This document shows positions 6,713-15,365 of a DNA stretch of 40,106 nt, piece after piece. The first letter of the stretch is position 1. Each line of letters starts with the position of its first letter. The stretch comes from Actinomycetota bacterium (GTDB lineage: Bacteria > Actinomycetota > CADDZG01 > WHSQ01): contig JAUJPD010000006.1 of the NCBI GenBank assembly GCA_030447315.1, forward strand, positions 1-40,106. Direction: 5' to 3'. The notes under the pieces are model-generated. The model was not told the origin of the DNA, did not search any database, and worked only from the letters and a program-made list of their open reading frames with translations. The position numbers and the translations under genes were made by a program.

Positions 6713-9484
6713 CTAAGAGCAGCCGCTGGTGGATCCGCAGGAGGGGCAGGCGAAGCACGAACCAGAGGGGTTCATCTGCACCCCGCAGGTCCCGCAGAAG
6801 GGAAGCGACCCCGCAGAGGCGCTCGCCACCGGCCCCAGCACGACCACGCCTTGGGGCTCGTGGGCCTTACCGTTCCGGTTCCCGTTGCCGTTCCCGTTCT
6901 TGGCGTCTCCCGTGGAGTTCGGATCGAGCTTCGTCTCGATCTCGGCCTGACGCTCCCCCGCCGTCCTGATCCCCAGCGCGTGACGGTCTTCGACCGACAG
7001 GTACTGCAGAGCCAGGCGACGGAACACGTAGTCGAGGATCGAGGTGGCGATGCGGAACTCGGGGTCGTCGGTCATCCCCGAGGGCTCGAAGCGGGTGTTG
7101 GTGAACTGCTTGACGTAGGCGGACACGGGCACGCCGTATTGCAGACCCATGGAGATCGAGATCGCGAAGGCGTCCATGATCCCGGCCAGAGTCGAGCCCT
7201 GCTTGGCGACCCGCAGGAAGATCTCGCCGACGCTTCCGTCGTCGAACTCACCTGCGGTGCAGTAGCCCTCGGTGTCGGCGACCCGGAACTTGAAGGTGAC
7301 GGAACGACGAACCTTTGGGAGCCTGCGACGAACCGGCTGCGGGAGATCCGTCGCAAGCACGCCGGCCTTCTGGGCATCTTCCTTCTTGGCGGTCGAAAGA
7401 GGCTGCCCGACCTTGCAACCGTCGCGGTAGATCGCGATCGCCTTGAGACCCAGGCGCCAACCCTCCACGTAAGCCTGCTCGACATCTTCGACCGTGACAT
7501 CGCCGGGAAGGTTGACCGTCTTGGAGATGGCGCCCGAGATGAACGGCTGAACCGCAGCCATCATCTTGATGTGGCCCATGTAATGGATCGACCGGTCGCC
7601 CATGGCCGTGTCGAAGACCGTGAGGTGTTCTTGCTTCAGATGCGGTGCGTCGACCACGTGCGAGTTGTCGTCGATGTAGCCGACGATGTCGGCGATCTGC
7701 GTCTCGTCGTAGCCCAGCTTGCGCAGAGCCCGAGGCACCGTCTGGTTCACGATCGACATCGTGCCGCCGCCGACCAGCTTCTTCATCTTCTTCAGCGCCA
7801 GGTCGGGCTCGATCCCGGTCGTGTCGCAGTCCATCAGCAACCCGATGGTTCCCGTAGGAGCCAGCACCGTCGCCTGGGCGTTGCGGTAGCCGTGCTCCTT
7901 GCCGAGAGCGAGGGCGTTGTCCCACACCGCTCGCGCCGTCTCGGTCAGCGAGGCAGGCGCCAGCTCCTCCGGGATCTGGTACGCGGCGTCGCGGTGCTTG
8001 CCGATCACGCCCAGCATGGGCTCCTCGTTCTTGGCGTACTCCTCGAAGGCCCCCACGCGCTCGGCGATCTTCGCCGAGGTCGCATAACAGTGCCCCGTCA
8101 TGATCGCCATCAGTGCGCCGGCCCACGCCCGTCCCGCGTCCGAGTCGTAAGCGAGCCCCTGTGACATCAACAAGGCGCCCAGGTTCGCGAAGCCCTGCCC
8201 GAGCTGACGCATCTTGAGGCTGTTCTCGCGGATCTTCTCGGTCGGGTAGCTGGCGAAGCCCACCGATATCTCCTGGGCTAAGAACATGACCTCGACCGCG
8301 TGCAGGTACGCATCGACGTCGAACACGTCGTCGGCATCGACGAACTTCATGAGGTTCAGCGAGGCGAGGTTGCAGGCCGAGTTGTCGACGTGCATGTACT
8401 CGCTGCACGGGTTGGAGGCGTTGATCCGGGCCGTGTTCGGACACGTGTGCCAGTCGTTGATGATCGTGTCGTACTGCATACCGGGATCGGCGCAGTCCCA
8501 CGCGGCCTGTGCGATGTCCCGCAACAACTCCTTGGCTTTGACGGTGTCGACCCGTCCACGCTCGGTTCGAGGCGTCAGGTGCCAGTCCCGATCCTCGATC
8601 GCAGCCTTCATGAAGTCGTCGGTCACGCGGACCGAGTTGTTGGCGTTCTGGTACTGGATCGAGTGAGTGTCCTTCCCGTCGAGGTCGACGTCGAAGCCCG
8701 CTTCACGCAGAGCCCGCGTCTTTTTCTCCTCGAGCGCCTTGCACCAGATGAAGTCCTTGATGTCGGGGTGGTCGACGTCTAGAACGACCATCTTCGCGGC
8801 GCGACGGGTCGCCCCACCGGACTTGATCGTTCCGGCAGAGGCATCTGCGCCGCGCATGAATGAGACGGGACCGGAAGCGGTGCCACCTGACTGCAGGTAC
8901 TCGCGCGACGAACGGATGCGAGAGAGGTTGATCCCGGCCCCCGACCCGTGCTTGAAGATCGTTCCTTCCTCGACGTACCAGTTCAGGATCGAAGACATCT
9001 CGTCATCCACCGAGAGGATGAAGCAGGCCGAGACCTGCTCCTCGCCCTTGGGGCGCCAGCCGACGTTGAACCACACCGGCGAGTTGAAAGCAGCCTTCTG
9101 CGTGACGAGGAGGTGGGTGAGCTCGTCTTTGAAGATCTGGGCCTCATCCGCGTCCGCGAAGTAGCCGCGTGCAACGCCCTCTTCGTGATAGCGATCCACG
9201 ACCCGGTCGATCATCTGCTTGACGGAACGCTCGCGCTGCGGCGTCCCCAGGGAGCCGCGGAAGTACTTCTGGGAGGCGATGTTGGTGGCGTTCTGCGACC
9301 AGGTGATGGGCACCTCGATGCCGCGCTGCTCGAAAGCGATCTCGCCGGTGCGGTAGTTCTGGATGACCGCGTCCCGAAGCTCCCACTCGACCTCGTCGTA
9401 GGGGTGGACCCCCTCGGTCGTGAAGTGCCTCCTGATCGAAAGCGTCGTCGCCGATCCGATCTCAGAACGCGTCACATGCGGCAC
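6713..9484 (-). CDS. nrdJ: Vitamin B12-dependent (class II) ribonucleoside-diphosphate reductase
   Basis: The enzyme reduces ribonucleotides to deoxyribonucleotides with adenosylcobalamin as radical source. The 923-residue protein shows the NrdJ barrel: N-terminal FNSPVWFNVG with ACFILSVDD, the segment HGSGAGINLSRIRSS, substrate-loop residues NPCSEY, the barrel strand ATVLAPTGTIGLLMDCDTTG (shown only in part) and C-terminal LPFCGTCGVQMNPSG plus ACPSCGSTSGCS, the redox-active/zinc tail. The GTG at 9484 is preceded by AAGGGGG; a GTG three codons later is an alternative. Two NrdR boxes lie upstream. I see no class I subunit in the window. Confidence 0.97.
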   Translation of the reverse strand: MPHVTRSEIGSATTLSIRRHFTTEGVHPYDEVEWELRDAVIQNYRTGEIAFEQRGIEVPITWSQNATNIASQKYFRGSLGTPQRERSVKQMIDRVVDRYHEEGVARGYFADADEAQIFKDELTHLLVTQKAAFNSPVWFNVGWRPKGEEQVSACFILSVDDEMSSILNWYVEEGTIFKHGSGAGINLSRIRSSREYLQSGGTASGPVSFMRGADASAGTIKSGGATRRAAKMVVLDVDHPDIKDFIWCKALEEKKTRALREAGFDVDLDGKDTHSIQYQNANNSVRVTDDFMKAAIEDRDWHLTPRTERGRVDTVKAKELLRDIAQAAWDCADPGMQYDTIINDWHTCPNTARINASNPCSEYMHVDNSACNLASLNLMKFVDADDVFDVDAYLHAVEVMFLAQEISVGFASYPTEKIRENSLKMRQLGQGFANLGALLMSQGLAYDSDAGRAWAGALMAIMTGHCYATSAKIAERVGAFEEYAKNEEPMLGVIGKHRDAAYQIPEELAPASLTETARAVWDNALALGKEHGYRNAQATVLAPTGTIGLLMDCDTTGIEPDLALKKMKKLVGGGTMSIVNQTVPRALRKLGYDETQIADIVGYIDDNSHVVDAPHLKQEHLTVFDTAMGDRSIHYMGHIKMMAAVQPFISGAISKTVNLPGDVTVEDVEQAYVEGWRLGLKAIAIYRDGCKVGQPLSTAKKEDAQKAGVLATDLPQPVRRRLPKVRRSVTFKFRVADTEGYCTAGEFDDGSVGEIFLRVAKQGSTLAGIMDAFAISISMGLQYGVPVSAYVKQFTNTRFEPSGMTDDPEFRIATSILDYVFRRLALQYLSVEDRHALGIRTAGERQAEIETKLDPNSTGDAKNGNGNGNRNGKAHEPQGVVVLGPVASASAGSLPFCGTCGVQMNPSGSCFACPSCGSTSGCS

Positions 9485-9531
9485 TCAGTTGCCCCCTTCG
9501 TCCCGGCGCCGGCCCACCTGCCGGCACCTCC

Positions 9532-9537
9532 ATTATC
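9532..9537 (-). promoter_or_regulatory. Possible -10 box of nrdJ
   Basis: The minus strand reads GATAAT at 9537-9532, about 48 bp before the GTG start. A TTGATG lies 14 bp upstream (9557-9552), rather close for a -35, and the proximal NrdR box (9557-9572) overlaps this -35 region. A repressor bound there would block the polymerase. Confidence 0.4.
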
Positions 9538-9556
9538 CCATCCTCCAGCCACATCA

Positions 9557-9603
9557 ACACCAGATATAGCGCTGTTAAGGGTGATCAACACAAGATGTGG
9601 TGG
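9557..9603. promoter_or_regulatory. Two tandem NrdR boxes upstream of nrdJ
   Basis: Two 16-bp sites, ACACCAGATATAGCGC at 9557-9572 and ACACAAGATGTGGTGG at 9588-9603, share the pattern ACAC-N-AGAT-R-T-R-G-Y-G-S. Their start-to-start distance is 31 bp, three helical turns, as known for paired NrdR boxes. They lie 73-119 bp upstream of the nrdJ start, and the gene for NrdR is in the same block. The boxes fit the known palindromic NrdR consensus loosely at their right halves. Confidence 0.75.
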
Positions 9604-9687
9604 AGTTGCACGGATGAAATTACGCCCGTGTAGGGAGCGGGTCAACCGTTTGACGGCACGAATCTTGCTTACTTTCGCGAGCAGGCT

Positions 9688-10062
9688 CTAGCGGGGCAGC
9701 TTGATCCTCATCCCGGCCACCAGGCCCCCGTCCACGTCGTTGATGGCCGCCACCAGGTCGACGTACGCCCTGGGATCCATGCCGGCGGGCGCATGCGCCT
9801 CCGCCACCGACCACAGCGTGTCGCCCTCGTGAACCGTGATGGCCCGGGGAGCTCCCGGAGCCGAGGCCCGTGTCGCTCCCGTGGGCCCGGTGGCCAAGAG
9901 AAAGACGACCACGAGCCCCGCGGCCGCGGCCACGGCACCCGAGCGACGCCTCCGAGCCTGCATCCTCGCTCGCCGAGCGCCCGCCGATCGAGAGCGTCTC
10001 GTTGGGAACCGGAGGATCGTGGCCTCTTGCTCCAGCGTCAGGTCTTCTCGTCGGATCGCCAT
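9688..10062 (-). CDS. Membrane-anchored LysM protein, probable SOS-regulated (YneA-like)
   Basis: The 124-residue protein has a basic cytoplasmic N-terminus, one transmembrane helix at about 42-60 (GAVAAAAGLVVVFLLATG) and a LysM domain at about 74-122 (ITVHEGDTLWSVAEAHAP to GMRIKLPR) that would bind peptidoglycan outside. It diverges from lexA across a region with four SOS boxes. The same arrangement holds for YneA in Bacillus and for the LysM protein next to lexA in mycobacteria, both linked to halting division during the SOS response. That function is inferred from architecture and position. The ATG at 10062 is 91 bp from the nearest SOS box. Confidence 0.8.
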   Translation of the reverse strand: MAIRREDLTLEQEATILRFPTRRSRSAGARRARMQARRRRSGAVAAAAGLVVVFLLATGPTGATRASAPGAPRAITVHEGDTLWSVAEAHAPAGMDPRAYVDLVAAINDVDGGLVAGMRIKLPR

Positions 10063-10152
10063 CTAAGTTTCCTCCCCTGCCACCTGGTCCATGTGGCTCA
10101 CGCTAGTCGGGGGCTATGACAGAAAAACTTCCTCGGAGCCCGACCGAGGATA

Positions 10153-10265
10153 CGAACGTACGTTCGCCACGATAGCCGAACATATGTTCGAGCGCAAGAG
10201 CCGAATCGAACAGATGTTCTTGCTTGTGGCCCCTCGGTGCGGTAGCTTGGTCGAACGCACGTTCG
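10153..10265. promoter_or_regulatory. Four LexA (SOS) boxes between the LysM gene and lexA
   Basis: Sites of the form CGAAC-N4-GTTCG lie at 10153-10166 (CGAACGTACGTTCG), 10177-10190 (CGAACATATGTTCG), 10207-10220 (CGAACAGATGTTCT, one mismatch) and 10252-10265 (CGAACGCACGTTCG). The last lies just 19 bp before the lexA start, the first nearest the LysM gene. Three are fully symmetrical. The spacings are 24, 30 and 45 bp. Four operators in one divergent promoter region suggest tight autorepression and coordinated control of the LysM gene. Confidence 0.95.
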
Positions 10266-10284
10266 CTATGGGAGGGAGCGGGAC

Positions 10285-10923
10285 ATGGTGGAAGGCCTCA
10301 CGGACCGGCAGCGCCAGACCCTGCGCTACATCGCCGAGACGGTGTCGGAGCGGGGCTATCCGCCCTCGGTGCGCGAGGCATGCGAGGCACTGGGTTTGGC
10401 CTCGTCCTCCACCGTCCACAGCCACCTCCGGGCTCTCCAGAAGAAGGGCTACATCAAGGTAGATCCCACCAAGCCACGGGCGATCGAGGTCCTGTTCGAC
10501 CCCCAGACCGGACTCACCTCGGAGCGACGACCGACGCGGTCCGTGCCGCTCCTAGGGCGGATAGCTGCCGGCGTCCCCATCCTGGCTGAAGAGCAGATCG
10601 AGGAGATCTACCCGATGCCGGCCGACCTGGTGGGAGACGGCAACGTGTTCATGCTCGAGGTCCACGGAGACTCGATGATCGACGCGGGGATCATGGATGG
10701 CGACTTCGTGATCATCCGCCAGCAGCCCACCGCGCACTCGGGCGAGATGGTCGCCGCGATGATCCCGGGCGAATTCGGGGATGCCGAGGCAACCGTCAAG
10801 ACGATCCGGCATCGCGGCTCGTCGATGATGCTGGAACCCGCCAACCAGACGATGGAGCCGTTCGAGGCCCCGCCGGGTACCGAGATCCTGGGCAAGGTCG
10901 TGGCCACCTTCCGCAAGTACTAG
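10285..10923 (+). CDS. lexA: LexA, SOS-response repressor
   Basis: LexA represses DNA-damage genes and cleaves itself when RecA is activated. The 212-residue protein has the winged HTH (residues 5-70; PPSVREACEALGLASSSTVH is the recognition region), the cleavage bond A95-G96 within GRIAAGVP, the catalytic S130 in HGDSMIDAGI and the catalytic K172 in EATVKTIRH. The ATG at 10285 follows GGGAGGGAGCGGGAC, which includes the ribosome binding site. It is the only core gene here on the plus strand. The recA promoter carries a matching box. Confidence 0.98.
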   Translation: MVEGLTDRQRQTLRYIAETVSERGYPPSVREACEALGLASSSTVHSHLRALQKKGYIKVDPTKPRAIEVLFDPQTGLTSERRPTRSVPLLGRIAAGVPILAEEQIEEIYPMPADLVGDGNVFMLEVHGDSMIDAGIMDGDFVIIRQQPTAHSGEMVAAMIPGEFGDAEATVKTIRHRGSSMMLEPANQTMEPFEAPPGTEILGKVVATFRKY

Positions 10924-10942
10924 AGCGAAAAAGCCCTAGCGT

Positions 10943-11493
10943 TCAGAAGTTGCGGGCGGAACCGCCGCTGAAGCCGTAGCGACAGACCAGCTCCTGAGCC
11001 CGATCGCCGCGGCCTTTGACGATGGCGAGGTTGTCGACCTCGAACTCCCACAACAGGTCGAACCCGTTGAGCATCGCCGTGACCGGACCGAGCTTCCGGA
11101 GTGACGTCACCTTGCGCCAGGGTGATGTGAGGGATCCACGCCGTTGGGGTGATATTCCGCGAGCGGTTCTTCGCACGCCACCGCGCCGGCGCTCCACAGG
11201 GCGAGCTGCAACCTGGTGAGCTCGGGGCTTCGCACGACGGGCAGGTAGAGGCGCGGGCCCCGGAAACACACCCAACCCTGCCGTCCGGACCTTCAACGGC
11301 CGTGCCTTCGCGGCGACCTTTTCGATTATCTCGCTTAGAACCTCGATGTCGAAGTCGCGAGCGCATTGGTAGCTGAAATGAGGAAGAGGAGAGACCGACA
11401 CGCGGAAAGATCATGCTCCTTCTTCAGCAAGGCCCATATCTCATCGATCTTGCCGGCGTGGGCCTCATCCAGGAGAGACGCGGTGGCCGCCAT
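10943..11493 (-). pseudogene. 2H phosphoesterase (2'-5' RNA ligase-like), frame broken several times
   Basis: Pieces in three frames join into one 2H-type protein: MAATASLLDEAHAGKIDEIW... from the ATG at 11493, then PLPHFSYQCARDFDIEVL with the first H-x-S, RLYLPVVRSPELTRLQLALW, WIPHITLAQGDVT with the second H-x-T, and FEVDNLAIVKGRG at the end. Shifts are needed near 11400, 11255, 11130 and 11100. The order and both catalytic histidine motifs are kept, so the gene itself is well preserved apart from the indels. The neighbours up to 14.7 kb are damaged in the same way, so sequencing error is as likely as decay. It converges with lexA. Confidence 0.7.
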
Positions 11494-11509
11494 CGACCTC
11501 TTGCGTGTC

Positions 11510-12029
11510 TCACAGACGAGCCACCATGTAGATCTCCTCGCGGGTGTCGTCGGGCGCGAGACGGATCACATCGGGCAGACGCGCCATGATCCGGTACCCG
11601 TGACGTTCGTAGAACCCCTCGGTCCCGGTCGCGCCGCGGACCGTCAGATGCAACTGTTCGAGCCCCAGCGCACGGCCGACGCGAGCGAGCTCATCGAGCA
11701 GTGCGGCCCCATATCCGCGGCCCTGGAAGTCGGGATGCACCTGGAGTCTCTTCACGGTAGCCCAGTGCCGGAAGAGGGGCCGGGCCGGAACGACAGAAAG
11801 GCGAAGCCGATCACATCGCCCCCTTCGTCGCCGCGACCATGTGGTCCGTGCCGCTGCGCACCCGTGACAGAGCATCTTCGATGACCGGCTCGAGGTCGGC
11901 CGCAGTGGCGGTGGGGGCACCTCCGACCGCGCCTCCGGCCCTCGTCACATCGATCCATATCCGAGCCAGCCTGTCGACCAGCGCCTCGGTGAGCGGAGGG
12001 TCGAGCACGAACTCGTCGCCGTCTGTCAC
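11510..12029 (-). CDS. GNAT acetyltransferase, interrupted by two indels
   Basis: A full GNAT fold can be read across three frames. From a GTG at 12029 the text runs LTEALVDRLARIWIDVTRAG to SGTDHMVAATK. A missing base near 11825 then shifts into DVIGFAFLSFRPGP, and a second near 11785 into LFRHWATVKRLQVHPDFQG-RGYGAALL, the acetyl-CoA loop, and ends with EGFYERHGYRIMARLPDVI. Both shifts fit the loss of one base from a G or C run. The GTG start would overlap an hflX stop as GTGA. Substrate unknown. Confidence 0.7.
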
Positions 12030-13306
12030 CTCTTCGATGGCGGGCTCGACGAACCTTGGAACTCGCTCAGTGCCTGGCGCGCGATCCGCGACCAGATGGG
12101 TGCCGTGCGCGCCATAGGTCTCCTGCAACACCTCGCCTTCTTCGTGCACCCTCGCCACCAGATCACCCCGGTCGAAAGGCACGTTGAGGCTCACTTCCAC
12201 ACGCAGCTGAGCGAGGTGATCGGACAACGCATCCAGGAGCTCGTCGAGACCTTGCTTGTCAGACGCCGCGGTCAGCACCGCGCCTGGATACCGGCCTTGA
12301 AGCTTGTCGATCTCGACCTCCATCACCAGGTCGACCTTGTTGAGCACGATCAACGTGGGTTTCTCGGTTGCACCGATCTCGTTCAGCACCGCGACCGCGG
12401 CGATCTGTCTCTCGGGATCTCTGCTCGCGCCCACCACGTGGATCAGCAACGAAGCCTGCGACACCTCCTCCAGAGTGGAGCGGAAGGCCTCGACGAGCTC
12501 GTGCGGCAGCTTGCGTACGAAACCGACCGTGTCGGTGAGGAGAACGGAGGACCCCTGGGGTAGGTCGAGCTTGCGGGTCGTGGGGTCGAGGGTGGAGAAC
12601 AGCCTGTCTTCGACCAGCACACCCGCGCCGGTCAACGATCGAAGCAGTGTCGATTTGCCCGCGCCCGTGTACCCGACCAGGGCGACGACGGGCGCCCCGG
12701 TTTTCGCACGCCGCTTCCGCTTGACCTCTCGGGTGCGTTCGAGGTTGTCCAGGTCTTTCTTCACCCGCTGGATCCGGCGCAGAATCGCGCCTCTCGGCCT
12801 CCAGCGCGGTTTCCCCGGCCCCCTCGTTCCGATGCCTCCTCCGAGTCGTGAGAGCACCTCTCCCCACCCCGCAAGCGCGGCAGCCGGTAGTTCAACTGTG
12901 CGAGCTCCACCTGCAACTTGCCTTCCGCCGAGCGGGCGTGCTGGGCGAAGATGTCGAGGATCAAAGCGGTCCGATCGATGATCTTGAGGCCGCGCTCTGC
13001 TAGAGGGTTGACCCCCGCGATCTCCTCCAGGTTGCGGCCCTGCGCCGGCGTCAACTCGTCGTCGAAGATCAGCATGTCGGCATCGAGCGCGGCGGCCGTC
13101 TCGACCACCTCTCGCACCTTGCCCTTGCCGAGATACGTGGCTCCGTCGGGATGGTCGCGCCGCTGCATCATCCGATCCAGGGCGTCGGCTCCTGCGGTGT
13201 CGGCCAATGCCTCTAGCTCATCGAGCGACCACTCCGCTTCTTCTGGATCGGAGTTGCCGAAGATGGCTCCCACCAGGATGGCTTTCCTGCTCTGGCCGGG
13301 TTGCAT
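12026..13306 (-). CDS. hflX: GTPase HflX, interrupted by indels
   Basis: HflX is a ribosome-associated GTPase that splits stalled or stress-damaged ribosomes. From the ATG at 13306 the N-terminal domain reads cleanly ([34 protein letters not shown]-type segment [33 protein letters not shown]). Near 12880 and 12820 the frame jumps around [16 protein letters not shown] and ETALEAERR, where a GGGGG run seems one base short. The G domain then reads [20 protein letters not shown] (Walker A), [10 protein letters not shown] and LNKVDL. The C-terminal stop is lost to another shift; I place it at 12026, overlapping the GNAT start. Confidence 0.85.
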
Positions 13307-13328
13307 GAGGACCGCTGGGTGGACTTCG

Positions 13329-14509
13329 TCAGCTGACGATCTTCCGTAATCTCTCGACGCCTTGTTGCAGTCGATCGTCGGCAAGAGTGAGCGAGAAGCG
13401 GATATAGCCCTCGCCGGTCGGGCCGTACCCGTTGCCCGGCGCGACGACGATGTCCGCTTCGTCCAGGAGGTGAGTGGTGAAGGAGGCCGAGGTGTGGCCC
13501 TCGGGAACAGGCGCCCACACATAGATCGACCCCTTGGGGGATCCACCACGATGCCCATCGACTTCAAGCCGTCACACAGAAGGTCGCGACGGTGACGGTA
13601 GCTCTCGATCGCCTCTTGCAGGGGCTCTTGTGGGCCCTCGATCGCCGCGATGCCGGCTCTCTGTATCGCGTCGAAGATGCCCGAGTCGACGTTCGTCTTC
13701 AGACGCTTGATCGCCTCGATCGCACGGGGGCGCCCCCCACCCAGCCGATCCTCCAGCCGGTCATGTTGTAGGTCTTCGACAGCGAGTGGAACTCGACCGC
13801 GCAATCCATCGCCCCTTCCGCCTGCAACACGCTGGGTGCCACATAGTCGTCGTAGGTGATCTCGGTGTAGGCGGCGTCGTGGGCAAGCAACAGGTCATTT
13901 CGTTTGCAGAAGTCCACCGCCTCTTGCAAGAAGGAAAGATCGCACACCGCCGCGGTGGGGTTCGACGGGTAGTTGAGCCACAGCGCGAGCCCGTTCCACG
14001 ACGCGGCGTCGAGCCCCTCGAGGTCCGGCTTGAAGTCGTTGGTTTCGAGCAGAGGCATGAGCACGGCCTCGCCACCGGCCAGGATGGTTCCAGTCTCGTA
14101 AACCGGGTAGCCCGGATCCGGGATGAGCGCGATGTCGCCCGGATCGATGAAGGCGTAAGGCAGGTGGAAGATGCCCTCCTTGGAGCCCACGAGCGGCTGC
14201 ACGTCGTCATCGGGGTCGAGGCGCACCCCGAACCGGCGTTCGTACCAACCGGCGATGGACTCCCTGAATGCGGGCAAGCCCGTGTAGGACGGATACCGAT
14301 GGGTCCCCGGATCACTCGCCGCGCTCGCGAGCGCCTCGACCACATGCGGCGGTGTGGGCAGGTCGGGATCCCCCACCCCGAACGAGATGATGTCGGCGCC
14401 GCGCTTTCGCCTCGGCCACCTTGCGATCGATCTCGGCGAACAGATACGGGGGCAGTTTCTCTATCCGCCGGGCCGTCTTCCGCCGCCTTCACCGCGCCGT
14501 CTTCTTCAC
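13329..14509 (-). CDS. LL-diaminopimelate aminotransferase-like enzyme, interrupted by indels
   Basis: The product is a fold-type I PLP aminotransferase. Readable blocks are [78 protein letters not shown] and [15 protein letters not shown] with the PLP lysine. After a shift near 13735 come [18 protein letters not shown] and DPPRG, and after another near 13535 [13 protein letters not shown] and [10 protein letters not shown]. The N-terminal [22 protein letters not shown] needs further shifts near 14400 and 14485. The GTG at 14509 overlaps the dapF stop (GTGA). DapL-type enzymes make LL-DAP directly from tetrahydrodipicolinate, and dapF acts next, so the pairing fits. Other aspartate-family substrates are possible. 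Confidence 0.8.
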
Positions 14510-15356
14510 TGGGCTGCCTCGACGGCTCTGTCGATGTCGACGTCGCCCCTGAAGGAGCACACCGCCGGGCCGCTCAAGAAAACGGGGGCCTCATCGTCGA
14601 GCGATCCGGCCCACTCGACGAGCAGATCGCCTCCGGGAAGGGTCACCCTCATACGGTCGCTGCCCCTGCCACCAGCCGGGTGGCGACCGCAACTGCGCAG
14701 GCACCGGTGCCGCAGGCAAGGGTCTCCCCGGATCCCCGCTCCCACACCCGCATCTGCACGTGATCGGGGGACTCGATCCGGGCGAACTCGACGTTCGTGC
14801 CGTTGGGGAACATGGGGTGGGTCTCGATCGCGGCGCCGAGCCGAAGCGAGTCACCGGGATCGTCTGCGACGAACAGCACCGCATGTGGATTCCCCATCGA
14901 AAGACACGTCGCCTCCATCACGCTCTGATCGAGGTCGATCTTGGCGTGAAGAGCGTCTGGGCCGCTCCACTCCACCGGGATCTCGTCGGGGACGAAGATC
15001 GGCGGACCCATGTCGACACGGATCTCCTTCTCTCCGACGCTGACGATCTTGATGCCGGCTCTGGTTCCGACGCGCAGCGTCTCGTTAGCGCTGTAACCCT
15101 GGTCGTTCACGAAGGCGGCGAGGCAGCGGATCCCGTTGCCACACATCTCACCGATCGAGCCATCGGAATTGACGTAGTCCATGAAGAAATCCGTGTCGAC
15201 GTCTCCCGGAGCCACCCTGATCACCCCGTCGCCACCGACCCCGAAGCGCCGGTCACACAGCGAGCGCACGAGCTCGGGCGTCAACCGGAACCGGTCGTCC
15301 AGGTCGGCCAACATGACGAAGTCGTTGCCGATGCCGTGATACTTCGAGAAGCGCAT
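14506..15356 (-). CDS. dapF: Diaminopimelate epimerase, one indel near the C-terminus
   Basis: DapF converts LL- to meso-diaminopimelate for lysine and peptidoglycan. From the ATG at 15356 the protein reads FSKYHGIGNDFVMLAD, the first catalytic cysteine in EMCGNGIRCLAAF, MGNPHAVLFV, NVEFARI and the second cysteine in ETLACGTGACAVAVA. A stop then appears at 14649. One base missing from the GGGGC run near 14663-14667 restores DRMRVTLPGGDLLVEWAG and SLDDEAPVFLSGPAV to the stop at 14506, giving a normal length of about 283. The lone homopolymer shift in an essential-type gene looks like sequence error. Confidence 0.92.
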
Positions 15357-15365
15357 GCTCCTACG

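Noticed and set aside
6710-8164. Long plus-strand open frame of 484 codons opposite nrdJ
   Set aside because: It lies antisense to the clearly real nrdJ and is arginine/valine/aspartate-rich without domains.
9485-9687. Cobalamin riboswitch in front of nrdJ
   Set aside because: I looked for the B12-box and the long leader of a cobalamin riboswitch. The leader is too short and lacks the box; NrdR boxes explain the region better.
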